Positions 55,491 through 63,461 of a stretch of 64,000 nt of DNA are shown one piece after another (position 1 is the first letter of the stretch; the number at the start of each line of letters is the position of its first letter). The stretch lies in the NCBI GenBank assembly GCA_947246015.1, contig CAMXQE010000015.1, forward strand, positions 1 through 64,000, written 5' to 3'. A model generated the notes under the pieces. That model did not search any database, was not told the origin of the DNA, and saw only the letters and a list, made by a program, of their open reading frames with translations. The stretch comes from an uncultured Lachnospiraceae bacterium (GTDB taxonomy: Bacteria; Bacillota; Clostridia; Lachnospirales; Lachnospiraceae). A program made the position numbers and the translations under genes.

Positions 55491-55533
55491 TTGACAGGAC
55501 TAACGGTGTTAGTATAAAATGAACAGTGTTAGT
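55491..55533 (+). promoter_or_regulatory. Promoter with TetR-type operator
   Basis: TTGACA (55491-55496), a 16-base spacer and TATAAA (55513-55518). The spacer holds a perfect palindrome ACTAAC-GGT-GTTAGT (55499-55513), and the half-site GTGTTAGT recurs 20 bases further on (55526-55533). This is the expected place for the autoregulatory operator of the downstream TetR protein. Confidence 0.65.
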
Positions 55534-55577
55534 TACAGAGGTATAAAGTTACGTTTTTAACAGGAGTGGAGATTTTT

Positions 55578-56150
55578 ATGGCGCAGAAGGGGCTGAGCAG
55601 TGCACATATTATGGAGGAAGCGGTAAGGCTGGTGGAGGAGAGAGGATATGATAACTTCTCTCTGAGGGAACTGGCAGCCAGGCTGGATGTCCGGCCGGCA
55701 TCACTCTATAACCATATTGACGGCATCGGTGAAATTAATAAGGCGGTGGCCATGAAAGCGGCAGATATGCTGAACCGGACTCTGACTGAAGCGGTCGGAG
55801 AGCGGGAAGGCGACGAGGCATTCCTGGATGCGGCGAGGGCATACCGCAGCTTTGCGGACGGAAATCCGGAGATTTATAAGGCGTTAATCCGTATGCCGGC
55901 TTCGGAGAATGAGGATATCCGCCGGGCGGCTTTTGCAAGTTTTGAGCCGCTGCGGGCCGTGATTAAGAGTTATGGGGCGGCGGAAAGGGACATGATACAT
56001 TTTTCAAGGGCGCTGCGTTCTGCCATGCACGGTTTCGTGGAGCTGACTTCCAACGGTTTCATGCAAAGGGATACCGTATCGAGGGAGGAAACGTATGAGG
56101 TGCTGATTCACGGTTATCTGAATGTTTTGAAAGGAATTTCGGGAAAATGA
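55578..56150 (+). CDS. TetR/AcrR-family transcriptional regulator
   Basis: About 190 residues. The N-terminal TetR helix-turn-helix ('ERGYDNFSLRELAARLDVRP', then 'ASLYNHI') is followed by a ligand-binding domain of the WHG/TetR_C_33 kind ('YRSFADGNPEIYKALIRMP'). GGAG lies six bases before the ATG at 55578; an ATG four codons earlier is less likely. The stop overlaps the first ABC gene by four bases, so regulator and exporter form one operon under the palindromic operator. Confidence 0.88.
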   Translation: MAQKGLSSAHIMEEAVRLVEERGYDNFSLRELAARLDVRPASLYNHIDGIGEINKAVAMKAADMLNRTLTEAVGEREGDEAFLDAARAYRSFADGNPEIYKALIRMPASENEDIRRAAFASFEPLRAVIKSYGAAERDMIHFSRALRSAMHGFVELTSNGFMQRDTVSREETYEVLIHGYLNVLKGISGK

Positions 56151-57877
56151 AAAAATACAAACCTTATGTGAAAAAATACTGGTACTGTTTTATTCTGGGG
56201 CCGTTTTTTATGGTGCTGGAGGCATGTGGAGAGTTTATCCTGCCTTACATAAATGCCAATATCATTAATATCGGTGCGGCGAACAGGGATATTCCCTATA
56301 TCATAAAAAACGGGCTGCTGATGCTGCTGATTGCAGGCGGAATGCTGCTGACCGGGGTGCTGGGCGCTTTTTTTGCCATACGCGGTTCGGCAAGGCTGTC
56401 GGCGGGGGTGCGTCTGGATACGTTTGCGAAGATACAGACGTTTTCTTTTTCCAATATTGATGATTTTTCCACAGGGTCGCTGATTACACGGATTACGAAT
56501 GATGTCACACAGATACAGAACTTTGCCCAGACACTTTTAAGGGGAATGTTCCGGAGTCCGGTGATGATTATCGGCGCCCTTGTGATGTCTTTTTATCTGA
56601 ATCCCTCTTTGGCAGCGGTGATTCTTATTGTGGTGCCATTATTGGCACTGGCGATTGCGGGAATCATTTTGACCGCTTCTCCGCGGTACGGGCAGATGCA
56701 GAAGGCGTTGGACCGGTTAAACAATGGGATTGGGGAAACGGTGACCAATGAGCGTGTCATCAAATCCTTTGTGCGGGAGGAATATGAAAAGAAGAAGTTC
56801 GCAGAAGTGAATGAGAAGCTGGTCGAAAAAAGTACTGCGGCGTTGAAAATGATGCTGCTGATACAGCCTGTTTCCGCATTGGTGATGAATGTGACTACCC
56901 TGGCGGTCGTATGGATTGCCGGAGGACAGATTATGGCGGGAAGCATGGAGCTGGGAACGCTGTCTTCTTTTATCATCTATCTGACACAGGTGCTGACCGC
57001 ATTGAATTTCCTTGCCAATATTGTGCTGCAGGGGACGAGGGCGGCAGCGTCCGACCGGCGTATTTCGGAGGTGCTGAATACGGAAGCGGACATAAACGAT
57101 AAGGGAGCACGTTTTGCAGACCGCGGAGTGGAGAGGGGAAGTATTGAACTGCGCAACGTTTCTTTCCGTTATTTTAAGAAAAATAAAGAGAAGGTACTGG
57201 ACAGTGTCAGCCTGACCATAGAAGCAGGGGAACTGGTGGGAATCATCGGCTCTACCGGAAGCGGCAAGACGACGCTGGTATCCATGATTCCGCGTCTGTA
57301 TGATGCGGATGAGGGAGAGGTGCTGGTGGACGGCATGAATGTGAAGGATATGTCCCTGCGCGGGCTGCGGGAAGGCGTTGCCATGGTGCTGCAGAAAAAC
57401 ACTCTCTTTTCGGGAACCATAGCGGAAAATTTACGCTGGGGAGATGAAAATGCCGGGGATGAGGAGATAAGGGAGGCAGCGGCAATTGCCATGGCGGACG
57501 GTTTTATCCAATCTTTTCCGGAAGGTTATGAAACGGAGCTGGGGCAGGGCGGAGTGAACCTTTCCGGCGGACAGAAACAGAGAATCTGTATTGCCCGCGC
57601 TTTGTTAAAGCGTCCGAAAATCCTGATACTGGACGATTCCACCAGTGCGGTGGACACGGCTACCGATGCTTCCATCCGTCGGGCTTTCCGGGAGAAGCTG
57701 CCAAAGATGACGAAGATTATCATTGCACAGCGCATTAATTCGGTGATGGATGCGGACAAAATTATTGTGCTGGACGAGGGACGCGTAGCGGGCTGCGGAA
57801 GCCATGGGGAACTGATGGAATCCTGTGAGGCATACCGGGAGATTTACCATTCGCAGAAGGACGGACAGGAGGTGTAA
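56147..57877 (+). CDS. Heterodimeric ABC exporter, subunit with degenerate site
   Basis: A 576-residue half-transporter: six membrane spans (about 15-300) and an ATPase domain with Walker A 'GSTGSGKTTL', Q-loop 'MVLQKNTLF', signature 'NLSGGQKQR' and Walker B 'ILILDDSTSAVD'. The residue after Walker B is Asp rather than catalytic Glu, typical of the degenerate nucleotide site in heterodimers such as LmrCD, BmrCD and TM287/288. Coupled by ATGA overlap to the tetR gene. Drug or peptide export is likely; the substrate is unknown. Confidence 0.9.
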   Translation: MKKYKPYVKKYWYCFILGPFFMVLEACGEFILPYINANIINIGAANRDIPYIIKNGLLMLLIAGGMLLTGVLGAFFAIRGSARLSAGVRLDTFAKIQTFSFSNIDDFSTGSLITRITNDVTQIQNFAQTLLRGMFRSPVMIIGALVMSFYLNPSLAAVILIVVPLLALAIAGIILTASPRYGQMQKALDRLNNGIGETVTNERVIKSFVREEYEKKKFAEVNEKLVEKSTAALKMMLLIQPVSALVMNVTTLAVVWIAGGQIMAGSMELGTLSSFIIYLTQVLTALNFLANIVLQGTRAAASDRRISEVLNTEADINDKGARFADRGVERGSIELRNVSFRYFKKNKEKVLDSVSLTIEAGELVGIIGSTGSGKTTLVSMIPRLYDADEGEVLVDGMNVKDMSLRGLREGVAMVLQKNTLFSGTIAENLRWGDENAGDEEIREAAAIAMADGFIQSFPEGYETELGQGGVNLSGGQKQRICIARALLKRPKILILDDSTSAVDTATDASIRRAFREKLPKMTKIIIAQRINSVMDADKIIVLDEGRVAGCGSHGELMESCEAYREIYHSQKDGQEV

Positions 57878-57882
57878 GCGGA

Positions 57883-59835
57883 ATGGAACAGGACAGGCAG
57901 GAACGGTTAGTGAAGAAATATGGTTCGTCCGGGGCAGGGGAAAGTACGAAGAAGGAACTGAATATTCCGGGCAGGGGGAACAGAGGACGTGCCATGGGGG
58001 TAAGCGGGAAGCCGAAGAATCTGAAAAGAACGGTATTCCGGCTGATGAAATATCTGTCCCATGAAAGGGGAATGCTGGCGGCAGCGATTGGGTGCTGTGT
58101 GGTATGCACGCTGACCACACTGGCGGCGTCCTATATGCTGCGTCCGGCAATGAATCGTTTTTTATATTACGATGGCGGGGAGAAGGCTCTGACGGCAAGG
58201 ATGGAAGGTCTTGCTCACTGGCTGGGTATTATGGCTGTGGTGTATGCATGTTCCGTCGTGACCCAGTGGCTGCAGCAGCGGCTGATGCTGACGGTTTCGC
58301 AACGTTCGCTGAAGCGGATGCGCAGTGAACTGTATGACCATTTACAGTCCCTGCCTATCCGCTATTTCGATACGCACGCATCGGGAGATGTGATGAGCCG
58401 CTTTACCAATGATATCGATACGATTGGGGAAATGCTGAATACAACGCTGATACAGATTGTATCCGGAACCATTACCGTGGCGGGAACAGTGTTTCTGATG
58501 CTCTATACCAATGTGCTGCTTGGCGCCATTACTTTAATCATGACACCGGTACTGACGCTGGTCAGCCGCTGGATTATCAGGAAGGGGCAGGGGGCTTACC
58601 GGGAGCAGCAGAAAAATCTTGGTATGCTCAATGGCTTTGCACAGGAGCTGATATCGGGACAGCGGGTGGTGAAAGTATTCGGCAGGGAGGAGATTGCCTG
58701 TGATGAATTTGAATTTCTGAATGACAGGCTGTGTGAGGCGCAGATGAAAGCACAGTTCCGTGCGGGTATCATGGGTCCTGTGACCCATCAGCTCTGTAAT
58801 CTGTCGTTTGCACTGACTGCCTGCGTGGGAGGAATCCTGGTTGTGACGAGGGGGTTTGATATCGGCGGACTGACCATATCGGTAGATTATACCAGGCGCT
58901 TTAACCGTCCTATTAACGAGATTTCCATGCAGATGAATACCGTGTTCGCGGCGCTGGCAGGAGCGGAGCGGGTGTTTGAAGTATTGGATGAAGTGCCGGA
59001 AGCGGAGAGCCATACGGTAGAAAGGGGAGAAGCGGGAACAGCAGGATTAAAAACGGTGCGGGCAAAAACGGAGGAATTAGGAGCGGCGGAATTAAAAGCG
59101 CTCAGGGGGCATGTAGTATTAGAGCATGTGAACTTTGGCTATGTACCGGAGGTGACGGTTCTCCATGACATTTCTCTCTATGCCAGACCGGGGCAGAAAA
59201 TTGCGTTTGTGGGTTCCACGGGAGCGGGGAAAACGACGGTGACGAACCTGCTTTCCCGTTTTTATGATATCAGGGAAGGGAAGATTACTATTGACGGAGT
59301 GGAGCTGGAGCGGATTAACCGACAGTTTCTACGGCAGAATATTGCCATGGTATTGCAGGATACCCATTTATTTACGGGGACGGTACGGGAAAATATCCGT
59401 TACGGACGTCTGGATGCATCCGACCTGGAGGTGGAACAGGCGGCGCGTGCCGCTTCCGCGCATTCTTTTATTCTACAGTTGGAAAACGGATATGATACGG
59501 TGCTGGAACATGACGGCGCGAATCTGTCCCAGGGGCAGCGGCAGCTTCTGAATATCGCCCGCGCTGCCATAAGCCGTGCACCGATTCTGATACTGGATGA
59601 AGCTACCAGTTCGGTGGATACGAGGACGGAGCGGCATATTGAGGAGGGGATGGATGCGCTGATGGAAGACCGGACCACCTTTGTCATCGCCCACAGACTG
59701 TCTACGGTGCGGAAAGCGGATGCAATCATGGTATTGGAGAGGGGAAGGATTGTGGAAAGGGGAACCCATGAGGAACTGCTGGCTTTTGGAGGCAGGTATG
59801 CGGATTTGTATCATGAAATTGCGGAGCTGGACTAA
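57883..59835 (+). CDS. Heterodimeric ABC exporter, catalytic subunit
   Basis: A 650-residue partner of the preceding gene. About 45 extra polar N-terminal residues come before six spans; the ATPase domain has Walker A 'GSTGAGKTTV', Q-loop 'MVLQDTHLF', signature 'NLSQGQRQL' and Walker B 'ILILDEATSSVD' with the catalytic Glu, and switch His in 'VIAHRLSTV'. An extra charged insert (about 370-400) precedes the ATPase. AGGAGGTG lies about 9 bases before the start, five bases after the first subunit. The two subunits together give one active and one degenerate ATP site. Confidence 0.9.
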   Translation: MEQDRQERLVKKYGSSGAGESTKKELNIPGRGNRGRAMGVSGKPKNLKRTVFRLMKYLSHERGMLAAAIGCCVVCTLTTLAASYMLRPAMNRFLYYDGGEKALTARMEGLAHWLGIMAVVYACSVVTQWLQQRLMLTVSQRSLKRMRSELYDHLQSLPIRYFDTHASGDVMSRFTNDIDTIGEMLNTTLIQIVSGTITVAGTVFLMLYTNVLLGAITLIMTPVLTLVSRWIIRKGQGAYREQQKNLGMLNGFAQELISGQRVVKVFGREEIACDEFEFLNDRLCEAQMKAQFRAGIMGPVTHQLCNLSFALTACVGGILVVTRGFDIGGLTISVDYTRRFNRPINEISMQMNTVFAALAGAERVFEVLDEVPEAESHTVERGEAGTAGLKTVRAKTEELGAAELKALRGHVVLEHVNFGYVPEVTVLHDISLYARPGQKIAFVGSTGAGKTTVTNLLSRFYDIREGKITIDGVELERINRQFLRQNIAMVLQDTHLFTGTVRENIRYGRLDASDLEVEQAARAASAHSFILQLENGYDTVLEHDGANLSQGQRQLLNIARAAISRAPILILDEATSSVDTRTERHIEEGMDALMEDRTTFVIAHRLSTVRKADAIMVLERGRIVERGTHEELLAFGGRYADLYHEIAELD

Positions 59836-59866
59836 TGCGTGTTTGCCGGAAAAATTTTAAAAAAGT

Positions 59867-59895
59867 TGAAGATTATCCATTTGCATCTGCGTTAT
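59867..59895 (+). promoter_or_regulatory. ECF-sigma-type promoter of the second ECF operon
   Basis: TGAAGA (59867-59872), a 17-base spacer and CGTTAT (59890-59895). The spacer end TTTGCATCTG is identical to the one in the promoter at 51357. Confidence 0.45.
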
Positions 59896-59939
59896 AGTAA
59901 ATGTAGAAAGAAAAAGAAAGGGGTGGGGGTGTTTCTCAT

Positions 59940-60473
59940 ATGAATGCAGTGCAAAATAGAAAAGAAACAAAGGAAGAGCGGCTGTCAGCAATGATTGACA
60001 CCTGGCAGAACCTTATCTTTTCCGTATGCTACAAAGTGGTCGGCGATTATTTTGCTGCGGAAGACCTGACACAGGAGACTTTTTTATCCGCTTATAAAAA
60101 TCTGGATACCTTCGAAGGAACGAATGAAAAAGCATGGCTGTGCCGGATTGCAACCAATAAAGGGATTGATTACCTGCGGAGCGCTGGCAGGAGGGCAGTG
60201 CCTACGGAAGATGTTTTTTTCGAGCAGCAGAAGGAACAGAGGGGTTCGCCGGAAGAAATTTGTCTGGAAGAAGAAGTAAGAGAACGGCTGCTTGGCTATT
60301 GCAGCCAGTTAAGACCTCCTTATAATGAAATTGCTAAGGCTGTTTATTATGAGGAAAAGAAAGCGGATGAAATCGCAAAGGAGCGCGGAGAGAATGTGAA
60401 AACCGTGCAGACGCAGATTTACAGGGCAAGGGACATGCTGAGGAAACTGTATGGAAAGGAGAGGAGCGCATGA
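59940..60473 (+). CDS. ECF RNA polymerase sigma factor
   Basis: A 177-residue sigma factor with regions 2 ('VGDYFAAEDLTQETFLSAYK', about 35-54) and 4 ('YNEIAKAVYYEEKKADEIAK' to 'KTVQTQIYRARDMLRKLYG'). GGGGGTG lies about 8 bases before the ATG. It overlaps the next gene by four bases (ATGA). Unlike the first ECF factor, region 4 begins with 'LRPPYNEIAK' and the operon continues with three small membrane proteins. Confidence 0.9.
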   Translation: MNAVQNRKETKEERLSAMIDTWQNLIFSVCYKVVGDYFAAEDLTQETFLSAYKNLDTFEGTNEKAWLCRIATNKGIDYLRSAGRRAVPTEDVFFEQQKEQRGSPEEICLEEEVRERLLGYCSQLRPPYNEIAKAVYYEEKKADEIAKERGENVKTVQTQIYRARDMLRKLYGKERSA

Positions 60474-61006
60474 GAGAAGAAGAGCACGGGAACAAAATGT
60501 ACCAATATCTGACGGAGCAGGAATTGGAAGCATTGATTGCGGAAGTGGAAGACCATGAAATGCTGGCTCCGCCGGTGTATCTGAAAGAATTGATTATGGA
60601 AGAAGCGGTAAAGTCCGCAAAGCCCGTAAACACCGCAAAATCCATAACAGGGAACAGAATCGACAGGAAAACGGCAAATATACAGTTTATGGTTTACAGT
60701 TTAAAAATCATCGGCGCGGCAGCGGCAGCTATTTTCTGCCTGACAATGGTTCCCATGGATATGGGTGGCGGTATGGAGAAAATAGAAAATCAAAGGATGG
60801 AAGAAGCGATAGAGAAAGACGTGGCACATTACAGGGAAGAAAGCGAGCGGATACTCTCGGAACCGGTGATGCTGAATGAGGGAGAACGCGGCTTTCGCAG
60901 TATTTTGGGAAATGTGTCCGGAAGCGGAATCGGAAGTGATGGGACATTATCTTCCATATGGAATCGTGTGACCGGATGGTTTGGAAACGGAGGAAAGGAA
61001 GGATGA
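60470..61006 (+). CDS. Putative anti-sigma factor (single-span membrane protein)
   Basis: A 178-residue protein. The N-terminal ~75 residues are cytosolic and acidic ('YLTEQELEALIAEVEDHEML'), then one membrane span (about 77-97, 'IIGAAAAAIFCLTMVP') and an extracellular tail. Position right after the sigma gene with ATGA overlap suggests it sequesters that factor. I do not recognise a named domain. Confidence 0.65.
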   Translation: MREEEHGNKMYQYLTEQELEALIAEVEDHEMLAPPVYLKELIMEEAVKSAKPVNTAKSITGNRIDRKTANIQFMVYSLKIIGAAAAAIFCLTMVPMDMGGGMEKIENQRMEEAIEKDVAHYREESERILSEPVMLNEGERGFRSILGNVSGSGIGSDGTLSSIWNRVTGWFGNGGKEG

Positions 61007-61692
61007 ATGGAATGAGCAGAAAAAAGAAAAGTGGATTTTTAACGTTTTGTTTTTCACTTCTGCCCGGTGCGGGGGAGATGTATTTAGGATTTATGAAGAT
61101 GGGTGTCAGCCTGATGGGATTGTTTTTTGCCCTGTGTGCATTGTCGGCTGTGTTAAATATGCCGTCCGTTATATTCGGAATGGTGGTGGAATGGTTTTAC
61201 AGTTTTTTCCATGTGCATAATCTGGCGGGGCTGTCAGATGAGGAATTTCTGAATGTAAAAGACGAATTTCTGTTTAACCTGGATACCTTTTTCAATCTGG
61301 ATAAGAAAGCGGTGGAAAAGCACAGGCAGGCCATTGCCATTATACTGATTGTAGTGGGAGCTTTGTTTTTATGGAACGGTATCAAGGACGCAATCTTTAT
61401 TTACCTGCCGGAAGTGGTATGGAGACTTATCAGCCGCATGGAGCATACGATTCCGAAGATTGTGGCTGGAATTGCCATTATTGCGGGAGGCTGTTATATG
61501 ATAAGAGGAAAAAAAGAGGAACTGAAAGAGGTGATTGTGGATGTGGATGGCACGGTGAAGGATGCGGACAGTGTCATGCGCGGCAGCGAAGCGGAGAGCG
61601 GCAATGCCGACGGCACGGTAATCTACGGCATGGATATGACTGCAGGCAGCGTGCCGGAAAGGAGCGGTTATGGAGAAGAACAGGAGCACTAG
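61003..61692 (+). CDS. Multi-span membrane protein of the ECF operon
   Basis: About 229 residues. The start 'RKKKSGFLTFCFSLLPGAGE' followed by 'MYLGFMKMGVSLM' resembles TM2-like hairpins (a G/P turn between two short spans). Four to five spans are visible up to about residue 170 (including 'AIAIILIVVGALFLWNGI'), then an acidic tail with G/S/D-rich sequence. It overlaps both neighbours, so it is translated with them. Function unknown; envelope-stress response is suggested by context. An ATG nine bases later is an alternative start. Confidence 0.65.
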   Translation: MNGMSRKKKSGFLTFCFSLLPGAGEMYLGFMKMGVSLMGLFFALCALSAVLNMPSVIFGMVVEWFYSFFHVHNLAGLSDEEFLNVKDEFLFNLDTFFNLDKKAVEKHRQAIAIILIVVGALFLWNGIKDAIFIYLPEVVWRLISRMEHTIPKIVAGIAIIAGGCYMIRGKKEELKEVIVDVDGTVKDADSVMRGSEAESGNADGTVIYGMDMTAGSVPERSGYGEEQEH

Positions 61693-62014
61693 GATTCACA
61701 GGATAGGTACGGTGACTTTCGGAATGATTCTGATAATGTTTGGAATTCTCTTTCTGGCGCATATTTTTGTCCCATGGCTGAGTTATAGATATATTTTCCG
61801 CCTGTGGCCGCTGATTTTCATTTGCCTGGGTGTAGAAGTGCTGCTTGGAAACCACAGGGCGGCAAAGCTGGCGGAGGCGGAAGAGGGGATTACAGTTAAT
61901 TTCATTTATGATAAGACGGCAATCCTGCTGACGGTCTGCCTTACGTTCTTTGGTATGGTGCTGGCCATGATGGATTACCTGATACAACTGGAAAACTGGT
62001 ATATCCGATTTTAA
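61670..62014 (+). CDS. LiaF/LiaI-type transmembrane protein
   Basis: A 114-residue protein with three or four spans: 'GTVTFGMILIMFGILFLAHI', then 'YIFRLWPLIFICLGVEVLLG', a pattern typical of the LiaI/LiaF transmembrane region (DUF5668-like), and a last span near the C-terminus ('AILLTVCLTFFGMVLAMM'). Such proteins belong to cell-envelope stress responses. It is the last gene of the second ECF operon and overlaps the preceding gene by 23 bases. Confidence 0.65.
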   Translation: MEKNRSTRIHRIGTVTFGMILIMFGILFLAHIFVPWLSYRYIFRLWPLIFICLGVEVLLGNHRAAKLAEAEEGITVNFIYDKTAILLTVCLTFFGMVLAMMDYLIQLENWYIRF

Positions 62015-62055
62015 AGAAAAAAGATTCGGGCAAAGCGAGGTGCTTTGTCCGAATC
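62012..62055 (-). terminator. Intrinsic terminator (minus strand)
   Basis: A 14-bp stem (GATTCGGACAAAGC-type arms at 62023-62036 and 62042-62055) followed on the minus strand by TTTTTTCTTT. It ends the transcript of the binding-protein remnant at 62096. Confidence 0.75.
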
Positions 62056-62095
62056 CATTGAGGAGGAAATCCTGACAGGCTGAAAATGCGTTCTG

Positions 62096-62680
62096 CTATT
62101 TTGATGCTGCCTCGGCAAATTTGACGGTTACGAGATTTTCATAAGGAACCCGTTCGGAAAGTTCGCCTGCCTCGTCTAAAATATTCTGAAGCAGGGTAAA
62201 GGCATCTTCCTCAAAGACCAGGTTATCTTTCCATGTGTCCTGCTCATAATAGCGGGTGACAATGGCGGTAATGGTTTCCAAATCCGTTTCTTCAAACTGC
62301 GGGGCTATTGCTTTGGCGATTTCTTCCGGTGTATGGCTCTGTACATAATCCATGCCTTTCTGAAGGGCATTGGTGAAAGACTGGATGAGTTCCGGGTTGG
62401 AGTCGATGAAACTCTTCTTTGCACTGAATGCAGTATACGGGACATAACCGGAGTCTTCACCCAGAGAGGCTATTACATAGCCGTCCCCTTTAGATTCCAA
62501 AGAGGTGGCGTGCGGTTCGAACTCTACTGTGAAGTCACCCTGCCCGCCGGAAAATGCGGCAGCGGTGGAACCGAAATCAATGCTTTGGTCGATATTGAGG
62601 TCGGTTTGGGGGTCGATATTGTTTTTCTTGAGAATGTATTCAAAGACCATTTCGGGCATACCGCCGGTTCGGCACAGCAT
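62096..62680 (-). pseudogene. SsuA/NMT1-type ABC substrate-binding protein, C-terminal remnant
   Basis: A 194-residue frame that corresponds to the second half of an aliphatic sulfonate/nitrate/thiamine-precursor type binding protein: 'GGMPEMVFEYILKKNNIDPQ', 'IDQSIDFGSTAAAFSGGQGD', 'SKKSFIDSNPELIQSF'-like stretches and 'EEIAKAIAPQFEETDLETI'. The signal peptide and first ~140 residues are missing and no ribosome site precedes the ATG, so it is probably a truncated gene. No permease or ATPase partner is adjacent. Its own terminator is still intact. Confidence 0.7.
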
Positions 62681-62820
62681 TATGAAAAAATGATGAAACT
62701 CAAAATTTTGCAGGATTGAAAATATTGTCGAGATGTGATAGTATAATGAAAAGGCTGTTGAAGGAAGCGTACAAGGGGAATGATAATTATATAGGCAGGT
62801 TTATTTATGCGTATACTTTT

Positions 62821-62883
62821 ACCACTGGAGGCTTAGGCTTGCGGTGGTTTTTTAATGCGCATGGGTGCATAAGGAAATCCGCA
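62821..62883 (+). promoter_or_regulatory. Attenuator-like hairpin and terminator-linked repeat (copy 3) before the TIR gene
   Basis: ACCAC...GTGGT pairing (62821-62848) followed by a run of T, then ATGCGCATGGGTGCATAAGG and AAATCCG. It lies 45 bases upstream of the TIR start, inside its probable leader; a -10 TATAAT is at 62742-62747. It could limit read-through into the TIR operon or end an upstream transcript. Confidence 0.45.
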
Positions 62884-62927
62884 GTGCTTGTGTAGCGGCC
62901 CCGATTGGAAAATAGCAGGAGGTACAA

Positions 62928-63461
62928 ATGGAGCGACATTTTAAAATAGCATTATCTTACGCAACAGAAGATCAGGATTTAGTAGAAAAAGTATATCATT
63001 ATTTAAGAGCAGAAAAGGTAGATGCCTTTTTTGCACCGTCACCAGAAGGCCAGGTATATCTTAGCGGGAAAAACCAAAGAGAAGTTTTTTATGATATTTT
63101 TGGATTAAATGCGGAATATGTGGCTTTGTTTGTTTCGAAATATTATGTGGCGAAAGCGGTTCCCATGGAAGAGGCGTCGATTGCGATTGCGAATCATGGG
63201 GAAACAGGCAGTGTAATTCCGGTCTATTTAGATGGAACTTCCCTGCCTGCCGATTTGTTCCAACCCCGGAATACGAATTATTTTAAGGAAAACAATCCGG
63301 CTAAGATTGCAAAGCATCTTGCGGCAAAGATAAAATCAGCGGATGGAACCGGGCAGGGGAGGCCGGCACAAAAAAATATGAAAAGCAATATGACCATAAC
63401 AGGAAATTCAGCTGAGAAACAGATTTTTATTCAAGAATTAAATGGGAGTATAGAATTATGA
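62928..63461 (+). CDS. TIR-domain protein (putative immune effector)
   Basis: A 177-residue protein. Residues 4-135 look like a TIR domain: 'FKIALSYATEDQDLVEKVYH' (strand A and helix A), 'LSGKNQREVFYDIF', 'YVALFVSKYYV', and a Glu pair E81-E82 at the catalytic position in 'VPMEEASIAIANHG'. Bacterial TIR domains with this Glu cleave NAD+ or make cyclic ADP-ribose variants in antiphage systems. A Lys/Gly/Gln linker (about 137-153) leads to a C-terminal motif ('TITGNSAEKQIFIQEL') that recurs in the next gene. AGGAGG lies five bases before the ATG. The stop overlaps the next gene (ATGA). Confidence 0.7.
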   Translation: MERHFKIALSYATEDQDLVEKVYHYLRAEKVDAFFAPSPEGQVYLSGKNQREVFYDIFGLNAEYVALFVSKYYVAKAVPMEEASIAIANHGETGSVIPVYLDGTSLPADLFQPRNTNYFKENNPAKIAKHLAAKIKSADGTGQGRPAQKNMKSNMTITGNSAEKQIFIQELNGSIEL

